Source of the DNA: Gammaproteobacteria bacterium
GTDB lineage: Bacteria; Pseudomonadota; Gammaproteobacteria; Pseudomonadales; JAUIET01
Assembly (NCBI GenBank): GCA_030429735.1
Contig: JAUIET010000003.1
Coordinates: 1 to 64,000 of the forward strand
Direction of reading: 5' to 3'
DNA: 64,000 bases
Below, in pieces: positions 46,827 to 56,179 of this stretch (the stretch's first letter is position 1; every line of letters begins with the position of its first letter). The position numbers and the translations under genes are program-made. The notes under the pieces were generated by a model that was not told where the DNA came from, made no database searches, and saw only the letters and a program-made list of their open reading frames with translations.

Positions 46827-48758
46827 TCAATCACCCTGCAAACCCTCTAACTCTTCCTGCAACTGCAACCACTGCTCCTCAAGTTGAGCATGCTCCTGAC
46901 TTTGCCTGGCTTGATCAAACAATACGTCATCCAATTCGGACTTGTTCTCGGCCTCGTACAGGCTGGTGTCTGTGAGGCGCTGTTCAAGTTCGGTTAATCG
47001 CTGCTGGCATTCGGCCAATTTACGCTCTACGCGAGCGATCGATTTTTTTAAGGGCTGGAGTTTTGCACGATTGGCGGCTGATGCTTTGCGTTGCGCTTTA
47101 CGGCTGGCGTCATTTCTTTCAGTATCAGGATCAATATCACTGCTGATTTCAACCGCCGATGCCAGCTCCTGTTCACGAACGGAACCAGATTCTCTGCTAA
47201 GCACCCATTTCTGATAGGCTGCAATGTCGTCTTTATATTCATCAACAAGCCCATCATGCACCAACAGCAGTTCATCAACCGTATTGCCGAGAAGGTGACG
47301 ATCGTGTGTAACCAAAACCACGGCCCCGGTAAATGCTTGCAGCGCTACTGTTAGAGCGTGGCGCATTTCAAGATCCAGGTGGTTGGTTGGCTCGTCCATA
47401 ATCAGCAAGTTGGGCCGCTGCCATACCGTAATCGCCAACGCAAGACGGGCTTTTTCACCGCCGGAAAAATCTCGAATCTCGGAGCTGGCAACACTGCCAT
47501 GGAAATTAAAGCCGCCCAGAAAATCATATATTTCCTGCTCTCTTGCTTGCGGGCTTAGACGTTGCAGGTGCAATGCCGGGCTGGCTTCAAGGTCCAGTGC
47601 CTCCAGCTGATGTTGGTCGAAGTACCCTATCTGGCAGTGCGCACCTTCTACACGATCGCCAGACAACAGACTTTGCAAACCTGTTAGGGACTTTAGCAAG
47701 GTAGATTTACCGGCTCCGTTCTTGCCAAGCAAGCCAATTCTGGCACCAGCGTGTATCTGCAAATTGACCTTCTTCAGTACGGTGACGTCGCCATACCCCA
47801 GATTCGCTCGATTCAGTGACAGTATTGGGTCACTGGCGCGTTTGGGCTCCGGAAAACGAAATCGAAACGGAGAATCAATATGAGCAGGTGCGATGCTCTG
47901 CATGCGCTCAAGCTCCTTAAGCCTGCTTTGAGCCTGTTTGGCCTTGGTTGCCTTGTATCGAAACCGCCGCACAAACTCATCGATTTCGCCAATACGCCGT
48001 TGCTGTTTCTCGAACGCAGCTTGTTGTTGTGCAAGACGTTCGGCACGTTGCTGCTCAAACGACGAGTAATTGCCACGATATTGAGTAATCGATTTGTGCT
48101 CCAGGTGCAGCACCTGTTGGCAACACGCATCTATGAATTCACGATCGTGTGAGATCAAGAGCATGGTGCCCTGATAATTCTGCAGCCATTGTTGCAACCA
48201 AAAACTGGCGTCCAGGTCCAGGTGGTTAGTGGGCTCATCCAGCAGCAGCAAATCGGAGGGTGTCATCAGGGCTTTGGCAAGATTGAGCCGAATGCGCCAA
48301 CCGCCCGAGAAGTCACTGACTTTGCGATGTTGGTCCCCCTGTTCAAAGCCCAGGCCAAGCAGCAATACTTCGGCGCGGTGAGCAATGTCGTAACCATTCA
48401 GCTCGTCGAGCTCGCTGTACAATACGCCTGCGCGCTCATAATCTTGTTTAGCTTCTGCGGCGAGCAATTGCTGACGAACCGCAAATACGTCGCTGTCACC
48501 CGCAATCACGTATTCCAACGCCGGCATGTCACTGGCTTCGACCTCCTGCGCCATACACGACAAGCGCATGCCTCTAATACCCTCTACGTGCCCTGTATCG
48601 GCTTGCAGTTCGCCCAGCAACAGCGCAAACAGACTGGATTTGCCCGAACCATTTGCGCCGATCAGCGCCAGACGCTGCCCCGGCTGAATGGTGACGTTGG
48701 TATCCTGCAGCAGTAGCTTGGCACCGCGCCTCAAGCCAAGTTCACGAAAGATAATCAC
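46827..48758 (-). CDS. yheS: ABC-F family ATPase YheS
   Basis: 643 aa (E. coli YheS 637) with two ATP-binding cassettes: Walker A GANGSGKSS and GKNGAGKST, signature FSGGW and FSGGEKARL, Walker B LLLLDEPTNHLD and LLIMDEPTNHLDL. The ABC-F linker lies near 240-300, and a Lys-rich coiled-coil C-terminal domain near 545-640. No membrane segments: ABC-F proteins act on the ribosome in translation. Confidence 0.93.
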   Translation of the reverse strand: MIIFRELGLRRGAKLLLQDTNVTIQPGQRLALIGANGSGKSSLFALLLGELQADTGHVEGIRGMRLSCMAQEVEASDMPALEYVIAGDSDVFAVRQQLLAAEAKQDYERAGVLYSELDELNGYDIAHRAEVLLLGLGFEQGDQHRKVSDFSGGWRIRLNLAKALMTPSDLLLLDEPTNHLDLDASFWLQQWLQNYQGTMLLISHDREFIDACCQQVLHLEHKSITQYRGNYSSFEQQRAERLAQQQAAFEKQQRRIGEIDEFVRRFRYKATKAKQAQSRLKELERMQSIAPAHIDSPFRFRFPEPKRASDPILSLNRANLGYGDVTVLKKVNLQIHAGARIGLLGKNGAGKSTLLKSLTGLQSLLSGDRVEGAHCQIGYFDQHQLEALDLEASPALHLQRLSPQAREQEIYDFLGGFNFHGSVASSEIRDFSGGEKARLALAITVWQRPNLLIMDEPTNHLDLEMRHALTVALQAFTGAVVLVTHDRHLLGNTVDELLLVHDGLVDEYKDDIAAYQKWVLSRESGSVREQELASAVEISSDIDPDTERNDASRKAQRKASAANRAKLQPLKKSIARVERKLAECQQRLTELEQRLTDTSLYEAENKSELDDVLFDQARQSQEHAQLEEQWLQLQEELEGLQGD

Positions 48759-48927
48759 GTGTCAGAGCTCGCTGTGGCCAGCTGGCACCGTCGCCGGTAA
48801 CGCAACGCTGTTAAGTCAGTATTTTCCATTTGGTAAGCAAACATCACTTCAGCGCATCAAATAAGGTAATCTAGGCTGCAGCACAGCCGCTCGATTGGGC
48901 GCGCATGATAACAACTCTGGAACAAGC

Positions 48928-50088
48928 ATGCGAAAAATACGAATGGGTATGGTCGGTGGTGGCGAAGGCGCGTTTATCGGCGCGGTTCATCGCATGGCCG
49001 CCAATATTGACGGTCAGATCGAGCTGGTCTGCGGAGCGTTCTGCAGCGACGCTGAACGCAGTATTGAATCCGGTAAAGCACTGTTTTTACCGACATCCCG
49101 CTGCTATCCGGACTATCAAACAATGATGGCCACAGAAGCCGCACTGGATAGTGACAAACGCATGGATTTCGTCGCAATTGTGACACCCAATCACATGCAC
49201 TACCCGGTTGCCAAACTGGCCCTGGAGCACGGCTTTCACGTGATGTCTGACAAGCCGGCAACTTATAGCCTTGCGGAGGCGATCGCCCTCAGGGAGATTG
49301 TCGAAGCGCGGCAATTACTGTACGGCTTGACACATACCTACACCGGCTATCCCCTGGTCAAAGAAGCGCGCGAGCGAGTTGCCTCGGGTGAACTGGGTGC
49401 TATTCGCAAAGTAGTGGTTGAATATCAGCAAGGATGGTTGGCCACACCTGAGGAAGATAACGAAAACAATAAACAGGCGGCCTGGCGACTAGACCCGGAT
49501 CGCGCAGGAGTGAGTTCATGCATGGGGGATATTGGCGTACACGCAGCCAATTTGGCAGAGTACATTGCTGGTATCAAGATTACAGCATTGTGTGCTGATC
49601 TAACGTCATTTGTTGAAGGTCGATCTCTCGACGACGACGGTTCTGTGCTGCTGCGCTTTGACAATGGCGCTCGCGGCGTGTTGGTTGCCAGCCAGATTGC
49701 AGCCGGAGAAGAGAATGCTCTTCGAATCCGTGCTTACGGCGAGCAAGGTAGCCTCGAATGGAATCAACAAGAACCCAATAGCCTGATTCTTAAATGGAAT
49801 GACAAACCGATGCAGGTATTGCGCACCGCATGCGCCGGTCTTGGCGACACGGCCAATGCCAATTCGCGCACTCCTGGCGGTCACCCGGAAGGCTACCTGG
49901 AAGCCTTCGCAAATCATTACCGCAACTTTGCCGCCCAGATCAGTGCGCGTATTTGCGACGAAGTACCAGATCACGTTACCACCGATTTACCGGGCATCAA
50001 GGAGGCCGTGCGTGGCATGGCGTTTATAGAACACACAGTTAGCGCCAGCGCTTCCGATCAAAAGTGGCACGAACTGCCCGATTATTAA
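48928..50088 (+). CDS. Gfo/Idh/MocA-family oxidoreductase
   Basis: 386 aa from ATG 48928 (MRKIRMGMVGGGEGAFIG); the track TTG 48895 adds 11 residues. An N-terminal Rossmann domain (MVGGGEGAFIGAVHR) with the conserved lysine in MSDKPATYSL is followed by the alpha/beta C-terminal domain (DIGVHAANLAEYI, catalytic-His region). It probably oxidises a hydroxyl of a sugar or cyclitol. The downstream sugar isomerase gene starts 41 bp later, so the two form a catabolic pair. Confidence 0.9.
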   Translation: MRKIRMGMVGGGEGAFIGAVHRMAANIDGQIELVCGAFCSDAERSIESGKALFLPTSRCYPDYQTMMATEAALDSDKRMDFVAIVTPNHMHYPVAKLALEHGFHVMSDKPATYSLAEAIALREIVEARQLLYGLTHTYTGYPLVKEARERVASGELGAIRKVVVEYQQGWLATPEEDNENNKQAAWRLDPDRAGVSSCMGDIGVHAANLAEYIAGIKITALCADLTSFVEGRSLDDDGSVLLRFDNGARGVLVASQIAAGEENALRIRAYGEQGSLEWNQQEPNSLILKWNDKPMQVLRTACAGLGDTANANSRTPGGHPEGYLEAFANHYRNFAAQISARICDEVPDHVTTDLPGIKEAVRGMAFIEHTVSASASDQKWHELPDY

Positions 50089-50129
50089 TTGCATTCAATA
50101 GACGCAGTCAATCTGCGCGGAGAACTCTT

Positions 50130-51176
50130 ATGAAAGGTCCTGCAATATTTCTCGCCCAGTTTGCCAGTGCGGAAGCGCCCTTCAACAGCTTCCCGGCTAT
50201 CTGCAAATGGGCAGGAGAATTAGGCTACAAAGGCATTCAGATCCCAAGCTGGGAGTCCAGCCTGTTTGACCTGAAGCAAGCGGCCGACAGCAAGACGTAT
50301 TGCGATGAGCTGCAAGGAATTGCAGCCGACAATGGACTGCAGATTTCCGAGCTGTCCACCCATCTGCAAGGACAATTGATTGCTGTGGCACCGGCCTTCG
50401 ATGAACTGTTTGATGGCTTTGCCGATACATCCGTGCGCGGCAACCCCAAAGCCCGCCAGGCCTGGGCCACCGACCAACTCATGCTGGCTGCCAAAGCCAG
50501 TGAGAATCTGGGCCTGAAAGCACACGCCACGTTTTCCGGCGCGCTGTTATGGCATACGTTTTACCCGTGGCCCGCCAGGCCGGCCGGTTTGGTGGAATCC
50601 GGCTTCGAAGAACTGGGCAAGCGCTGGACACCGATTCTGAATGCATTTGACGAGGCGGGTGTGGACGTGTGTTATGAAATTCACCCTGGCGAAGACTTGC
50701 ATGACGGTGCGACATTCGAGCGCTTTCTCTCTGAGGTCAGCAATCACCCACGCGCAAACATTCTCTACGATCCCAGCCATTTCGTGCTTCAGCAATTGGA
50801 TTATCTGGCGTTCATTGATATTTATCACGAGCGCATCAAAGCGTTTCATGTAAAAGACGCTGAGTTTAATCCGAACGGACGCAGTGGTGTGTACGGTGGC
50901 TTCCAATCGTGGGTTGACCGGCCTGGGCGGTTTCGTTCTACCGGCGATGGCCAGGTTGATTTTATTTCCATTTTCAGCAAATTTGCGCAGTACGGTTACG
51001 ATGGTTGGGCGGTCATTGAATGGGAATGTTGCCTCAAACATCCGCAGCAGGGCGCGGCAGAAGGCGCACCCTTTATTGAACATCACATGATTCAAACGAC
51101 CGACAAAGCCTTCGACGATTTTGCTGGCGCGGGCACGGATGATGCCGCCAATCGGCGCTTACTCGGCATCGAATAG
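50130..51176 (+). CDS. sugar phosphate isomerase/epimerase-like TIM-barrel protein
   Basis: 348 aa from ATG 50130, which has GGAG 9 nt upstream; the track ORF start lies inside the Gfo/Idh gene. Xylose-isomerase-like (AP endonuclease family 2) barrel with metal ligands visible in order: CYEIHPGED (Glu, His), YDPSHFV (Asp, His), AFHVKDAEF (His, Asp) and VIEWECC (Glu). Likely partner of the preceding Gfo/Idh enzyme in breakdown of an inositol-like or rare sugar. Confidence 0.88.
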   Translation: MKGPAIFLAQFASAEAPFNSFPAICKWAGELGYKGIQIPSWESSLFDLKQAADSKTYCDELQGIAADNGLQISELSTHLQGQLIAVAPAFDELFDGFADTSVRGNPKARQAWATDQLMLAAKASENLGLKAHATFSGALLWHTFYPWPARPAGLVESGFEELGKRWTPILNAFDEAGVDVCYEIHPGEDLHDGATFERFLSEVSNHPRANILYDPSHFVLQQLDYLAFIDIYHERIKAFHVKDAEFNPNGRSGVYGGFQSWVDRPGRFRSTGDGQVDFISIFSKFAQYGYDGWAVIEWECCLKHPQQGAAEGAPFIEHHMIQTTDKAFDDFAGAGTDDAANRRLLGIE

Positions 51177-51215
51177 CATTCGCAGTTCAAAGCGGCTTTT
51201 GCAGGAAGAAACAGT

Positions 51216-51257
51216 ATGACAAAAACTCCGCTAGCGATCAGCGAGCTGGTAAATTGA
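51216..51257 (+). other. 13-codon ORF with good ribosome site (possible gene remnant)
   Basis: ATG 51216 follows AGGAAGAAACAGT and encodes MTKTPLAISELVN before TGA. It looks like the 5' end of a third gene of the Gfo/Idh-isomerase operon that has been lost by deletion. No continuation was found in the 70 bp that follow in any frame. A short inverted repeat AAATAGC/GCTATTT (51307-51330) overlaps the yjbQ stop. Confidence 0.25.
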
Positions 51258-51324
51258 CGACCCGACTCCGGGATTGCTGCTCTAAGCACTTTTCTGGCAA
51301 CAAAGGAAATAGCCGCCTGCTCCG

Positions 51325-51732
51325 CTATTTGCCTATGTGAACAAGTACCTCGCGCGCGCCACTATGGTGCCGGTGTTCCCACAAAAATACACCTTGCCAG
51401 GTGCCGAGTGCCAAGCGTGCATCAACAATAGGAATGCTTAAGGAACTCGCGGTCAATGCCGCTTTAATGTGCGCAGGCATATCATCGGGGCCTTCAAGTG
51501 TGTGCGTGTACAGTGGGTCATTTTCCGGCACCAGGCGATTCAGCCAGGCTTCGAGATCCATCCTGGCAGATGGATCGTAGTCTTCCTGAATTAACAAGCT
51601 GGCGGACGTATGACGAATGAACAGCGTACACAATCCCTCTGAGAAGCCACTGCCAGCCACCAGCTCAACCAGGCGGTTGGTGAAACCGTGCAGCCCCTGC
51701 CCCTGCACGTTGATAGAGAGCGTATCTATCAT
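51325..51732 (-). CDS. yjbQ: YjbQ family protein (UPF0047)
   Basis: 135 aa with the family signatures FIRHTSASLLIQED, DDMPAHIKAALTASSLSIPI and LGTWQGVFLWEHRHH. YjbQ proteins have weak thiamine-phosphate-synthase-like activity but their true role is unknown. It lies 13 bp downstream of the AbgT-family transporter gene and is probably co-transcribed with it. Confidence 0.93.
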   Translation of the reverse strand: MIDTLSINVQGQGLHGFTNRLVELVAGSGFSEGLCTLFIRHTSASLLIQEDYDPSARMDLEAWLNRLVPENDPLYTHTLEGPDDMPAHIKAALTASSLSIPIVDARLALGTWQGVFLWEHRHHSGAREVLVHIGK

Positions 51733-51745
51733 TGCTTGGTGTACA

Positions 51746-53359
51746 TCACGAACTACCGGGCAATTGATAGGTCACAGGCGCGTCAGGCCCCAGTGGCCAG
51801 CCAAGGTACACCCAGGCAATCATCAACGCCACGCCGGAAACCAACAGCCAAATGGCGTACGGTATCATCATCGCGGTCAGACTACCCAAACCAAAATCAC
51901 TTTTCCAGCGCTGAGCAAACACCAGAATCAACGGGAAGTAGACCATCAAGGGCGTAATAATATTGGTCGCACTGTCGCCGACGCGATACGCAGCAGTCGC
52001 TCCTTCCGGACTGACGCCCAGGAGCATAAGCATGGGTACCAACACCGGTGCCATCAACGCCCACTTTGCGCTGGCTGAACCAATGAACAGGTTTAGCACG
52101 CCGGAAAACAGCACGATCAACCCAAGCACAATCGGCAAAGGCAAGCCCGTAGCTTGTATCGCTGCTGCACCGTGCACTGCTGAAATCAAACCGAGATTTG
52201 ACCAGTTAAACATGGCCACAAAATGCGCAGCGGCAAACGCCAGCACCAGATAATACCCCAGCGTTTTCATCGACTCGGCCATCATGTCCACCAGGTCGCG
52301 ATGATTTTTGATCGTCTTTGCCGCAGCGCCGTACGCCCAGCCACTGGCGAGAAAAAGTACAAAAAACGCGGCCACCAGACTTTTGTAAAACGGTCTGAAG
52401 GTTGTGTGTATGGAACAGCTGCCGGTCTCTATCGTACCGGGTGCACAGGCTTCCTCGTTGATCAATGGTGTATTGGGGCCGAGGGTCATCGCTGCCCACG
52501 CGGCAATCACCGCCAGTGCGGCCCAGCCTGCGCGACGCAAACCCAGACGTTGCGCATCCGTTAAAGGTTTGTTTTCACTGCCTTCGCCGTAGGCTTCAGC
52601 GTCTTCAGAGCTTGGCTGCCATTTACCCAGGCCTGGCTCAATGATCTTGTCTGTCACGTACCAGATGATCGGCAGATACAAGAAGGTCATCACAAAAATG
52701 AAATACGCGTTGCCGGCAATATTGCTGTTCCAGGTCGGGTCCAGCGCACTGGCTTGCACTGCTTCTTCCGTTATTCCGAACAATAACGCGTCAAGCTGAC
52801 CTGGGCTTATATTCGCCGAAAAACCGCCGGATACGCCGGCAAAGGCGGCGGCAATACCGGCCAGCGGATGGCGACCAGCTGCGGCAAACAACACGCCAGC
52901 CAACGGAATTAACACCACATAACCTGCATCGGCCGCATGATTGCCAACCATTGCAACCAATGCGACAACCGGTGTCAGTAGCGCTTTCGGTGAACTGCGC
53001 ACTGCAGCACTCATTGCCGCAGCGAAAAGCCCGCTACGCTCGGCAACACCGGCACCGAGCATAACAACTAACACATACCCCAATGGGTGAAAATGGGTAA
53101 AGGTTTTTGGCATATCAACCCACAGGCGTTGAATATTTTCGGCACTGAGCAAACTTGCTGCAAATATTTCCACCGAATTACCATTTGCGTCTATTTTCGT
53201 TGGATGCAGCGCAGACAGCTCAAAAAACTGAAATATCACCGAAATCACGATCAGCAAGAGAGTGAGGTACAAAAAAATAAACACCGGGTCTGGCAATCGA
53301 TTACCCGTTCGCTCTATCCAGCGCAGAAACGGATTCATTTGAGCCAAGTTGTTATTCAT
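51746..53359 (-). CDS. AbgT-family transporter (p-aminobenzoyl-glutamate / antimetabolite type)
   Basis: 537 aa from ATG 53359, which has GGAG (TCCGGAGACAAT); the track ORF adds 25 residues. Many membrane helices and the AbgT signatures: FVFIFLYLTL-type helix near 25, NHAADAGYVVLIPLAGVLF, ANISPGQLDALLFGITEEAVQ and KWALMAPVLVPMLMLLGVSPE. Family members import p-aminobenzoyl-glutamate or export sulfonamide-like antimetabolites; direction here is unknown. Confidence 0.92.
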   Translation of the reverse strand: MNNNLAQMNPFLRWIERTGNRLPDPVFIFLYLTLLLIVISVIFQFFELSALHPTKIDANGNSVEIFAASLLSAENIQRLWVDMPKTFTHFHPLGYVLVVMLGAGVAERSGLFAAAMSAAVRSSPKALLTPVVALVAMVGNHAADAGYVVLIPLAGVLFAAAGRHPLAGIAAAFAGVSGGFSANISPGQLDALLFGITEEAVQASALDPTWNSNIAGNAYFIFVMTFLYLPIIWYVTDKIIEPGLGKWQPSSEDAEAYGEGSENKPLTDAQRLGLRRAGWAALAVIAAWAAMTLGPNTPLINEEACAPGTIETGSCSIHTTFRPFYKSLVAAFFVLFLASGWAYGAAAKTIKNHRDLVDMMAESMKTLGYYLVLAFAAAHFVAMFNWSNLGLISAVHGAAAIQATGLPLPIVLGLIVLFSGVLNLFIGSASAKWALMAPVLVPMLMLLGVSPEGATAAYRVGDSATNIITPLMVYFPLILVFAQRWKSDFGLGSLTAMMIPYAIWLLVSGVALMIAWVYLGWPLGPDAPVTYQLPGSS

Positions 53360-53464
53360 ATTGTCTCCGGAACAGCTTGAACCAGTGCCAATCACTTGTT
53401 GGCGATTAAGCTGTAATAGTTGTAGAAGAAGCACATCTCATGGAAAGGTATACTTATCCCCGCT

Positions 53465-55165
53465 ATGACAACATTAACATATTCAACTCGCAAATTTTAC
53501 GCATTTCTGACACGCATGTTTGCGTTGTTTTGGGTCACTTTTTACTGCGGTTCTGCGATCGCTGGCGATAAACCCAACATTTTGTTATTGATGGCAGAAG
53601 ACCTGAGCCCCAGAATAGGCGCGTTTGGCGATCCCGTTGCCCAAACGCCCCATATTGATGGCCTGGCCGAACGTGGCGTTCGTTTTACTAACGTTTTTAC
53701 TACTGCAGGAGTGTGTGCGCCCAGTCGAGCCGCGACCGTGATGGGCATGCATCAAATATCAATTGGCGCCCAGCACATGCGCAGCTCTGGAAAGGACTAT
53801 CACGCGGTACCTCCCGCCGAGGCAAAAGCGTTTCCTGAATTGCTGCGCAGACACGGTTACTACACACTCACCGATGGCAAGCTGGACTATCAATTCTCCA
53901 ACGCAATGGGCGGCGGACCATTCACCATTTGGGATACTCAGGGAAGAAAAGTTGGCATTGAAGACGCGCCGCTTAACAAACCGTTCTTCGCACAGCTCAA
54001 TTTTACAGTCACCCATGAGAGCGGTGTATTCCCGCCGCTAGGCAGCTGGCCAAACAGTATCACGCACTTCGTCATGCAGGTCGTGAGGTCAATATTGGGC
54101 TGGTCAATTCCAGAGGGCAAGGCGGTTGACCCTGAAGCCATTGTTCTGCCGCCCTACTACCCCGATACAGCCACCGTCAGGGCAGATATAGCACGCCACT
54201 ATCAGAATATCTCGGCCATGGACACGCAGGTAGGACAGATTCTGGAATACCTGCAACGCAGCGGCCTTGCTGACAATACGATTATTATCTGGACCAGTGA
54301 TCACGGCGACGGCTTACCACGTGCAAAGCGCGAACTTTACGACAGCGGCTTAAACGTGCCCATGGTGGTTTACTGGCCTGAGCAATTTCGACCGGAGCAT
54401 CTACGTCCGGGCTCAGTAGACTCTCGACTGCTTAGCTTTGTTGATCTTGCGCCCACAATTCTGTCACTGGCAGGCATCAGTGCGCCGGCCAATATGCACG
54501 GACAGGATATGTTCGACAGAACTTTACCCAATAGAAAATTCGTCTACGCATCGCGTGACCGGATTGACGAAGTACCCGACCGCCAGCGTGCGATTCGAAA
54601 CTCGACGTTCAAGCTGATTCGCAGTTACCGGCCTGAACAAATTGGCGGGCATGCTCTGGCCTTTCGCGACAATATACCAATGATGCGCGAAATGAGGGCT
54701 TTATTTGAAGAAGGCAGTCTGAACAGCGCGCAGCGACGCTGGTTTGAGGCACCAGGGGAGCTGCGTTTGTTCAACACGCAAAGCGACCCACACGAATTAA
54801 ACAACCTAGCCGATAACCCTGAGTACCAGCGCGTACTCAATGAGCTGAACAGCGAGCTGGACCTGTGGCTTGATCGCGTGGGTGACTGGAGTGATGATAG
54901 CGAGCAGGACATGATTGCGCGTTTCCAGCCTAACGGCAAGCAGCAAGTCACGCCCGTGCCAACGGTTCGTATTGGATCGGGTCGGGTTATCATACAATCC
55001 AGAGAACGACATGCATCACTGGGCTACCAGTTAAACGAGGGCGATTGGCAATTGTATAGCGGGCCTATACCGGCCAAGTCAGGCGACCTGGTCACGGCCA
55101 AGGCAGTACGCTATGGCTGGGTTGAAAGCGAGCCCATCAGTGTCACGATAGGCAACTTACATTAA
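53465..55165 (+). CDS. type I sulfatase (formylglycine-dependent)
   Basis: 566 aa with an N-terminal signal peptide (FYCGSAIAGD) and the sulfatase fold: NILLLMAEDLSPRIGAFG (metal site) and C84-A-P-S-R, in which Cys84 would be converted to formylglycine. WTSDHGDGLPRAK supplies the second metal-binding site. A short beta-rich C-terminal domain follows (from about 490). Periplasmic sulfate-ester hydrolase, possibly for marine polysaccharides. Divergent from abgT, 12 bp before the MDR gene. Confidence 0.92.
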   Translation: MTTLTYSTRKFYAFLTRMFALFWVTFYCGSAIAGDKPNILLLMAEDLSPRIGAFGDPVAQTPHIDGLAERGVRFTNVFTTAGVCAPSRAATVMGMHQISIGAQHMRSSGKDYHAVPPAEAKAFPELLRRHGYYTLTDGKLDYQFSNAMGGGPFTIWDTQGRKVGIEDAPLNKPFFAQLNFTVTHESGVFPPLGSWPNSITHFVMQVVRSILGWSIPEGKAVDPEAIVLPPYYPDTATVRADIARHYQNISAMDTQVGQILEYLQRSGLADNTIIIWTSDHGDGLPRAKRELYDSGLNVPMVVYWPEQFRPEHLRPGSVDSRLLSFVDLAPTILSLAGISAPANMHGQDMFDRTLPNRKFVYASRDRIDEVPDRQRAIRNSTFKLIRSYRPEQIGGHALAFRDNIPMMREMRALFEEGSLNSAQRRWFEAPGELRLFNTQSDPHELNNLADNPEYQRVLNELNSELDLWLDRVGDWSDDSEQDMIARFQPNGKQQVTPVPTVRIGSGRVIIQSRERHASLGYQLNEGDWQLYSGPIPAKSGDLVTAKAVRYGWVESEPISVTIGNLH

Positions 55166-55177
55166 CAGGCGGCAATC

Positions 55178-56158
55178 GTGCAGTGCTGGCAAATAAACGA
55201 GTACGGTGAACCGCGCGACGCGCTAAAACTGGCAGATAAAGCGGTGCCAGTACCAGGAGAGGGTGAGCTGTTACTTGAAGTCAAGGTTGCTGCTCTTGGC
55301 CTGCCAGATGTACTGATGTGCCGCAATAACTATTTATTCTCACCGCAGCTGCCGTTTACACCCGGACAAGAAGTCGTCGGTACGGTGCTGGCCACGGGAG
55401 AAAACTGCACAACGTCGGTTGGCAGTCGAGTGATGGCTGTGACGGCTTTCTACAATGGTCATGGCGGCCTGGCTGAGCAAGCCATTGCAATTGACGCATC
55501 CGCCTTTGCCGTACCCGCGACCATGCAGGATGCAGAGGCTGCCGGCTTTACCATACCCTATCACACTGCCTATGTGGGCCTGGTCACCAGGGCGAAATTA
55601 AATCCCGACGAAACGGTGCTCGTGCATGGTGCAGCGGGTGGCAGCGGTATTGCAGCTGTACAGCTCGCGCACGCCCTGGGAGCAAGGGTAATTGCCTGCG
55701 CGAGCAGCGATGAGAAACTGCAACTGTGTAAGCAATCAGGCGCTGATCTACTGATCAATCACCGTAAACAGACTGTTCGAGATGCGGTGATGGAATACAC
55801 TAACGATATTGGCGTGGATATTGTGTATGACCCGGTTGGCGGGGAAACGTTTACTGACTCGCTGCACTACGTCGCCAGCGAAGGGCGTGTGCTTGCGGTA
55901 GGGCTTGCGAGCGGTGAGTGGGGGCAGGCATCAACCGGTTTGGCGGTGATCAAGAATTGCAGTGTGATGGGCGTGTATGTTGGCGCTTATGGACCAGACC
56001 ACATGTCGGCCGCTCACGCGCACTTAATGGCCTTGTATGGCGAAGGCAAGATTGCACCGGCAGTGGATCAATGCATTCCGTTTTCTGATGTTGCACGCGG
56101 TTTACAACGTCTCGCCGATCGACAAGTAAGAGGCAAATTAGTGGTGCAAATTGCTTAG
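55178..56158 (+). CDS. zinc-independent MDR oxidoreductase (NADPH:quinone reductase-like)
   Basis: 326 aa of the medium-chain dehydrogenase superfamily. GTG start at 55178. GQEVVGTVLATG near 68, AAGFTIPYHTAY near 122 and the nucleotide motif VHGAAGGSGIAAVQLA near 148. No structural or catalytic zinc Cys/His set is visible, as in quinone oxidoreductases. Co-directional and 12 bp from the sulfatase gene; converges on the isocitrate dehydrogenase gene. Confidence 0.9.
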   Translation: MQCWQINEYGEPRDALKLADKAVPVPGEGELLLEVKVAALGLPDVLMCRNNYLFSPQLPFTPGQEVVGTVLATGENCTTSVGSRVMAVTAFYNGHGGLAEQAIAIDASAFAVPATMQDAEAAGFTIPYHTAYVGLVTRAKLNPDETVLVHGAAGGSGIAAVQLAHALGARVIACASSDEKLQLCKQSGADLLINHRKQTVRDAVMEYTNDIGVDIVYDPVGGETFTDSLHYVASEGRVLAVGLASGEWGQASTGLAVIKNCSVMGVYVGAYGPDHMSAAHAHLMALYGEGKIAPAVDQCIPFSDVARGLQRLADRQVRGKLVVQIA

Positions 56159-56179
56159 CTTGGTCGTTTCTGGATTGCG

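Noticed and set aside
51307-51330. Inverted repeat AAATAGC/GCTATTT as a bidirectional terminator
   Set aside because: Weak AT-rich stem with a 10-nt loop overlapping the yjbQ stop codon and no proper T-tract.
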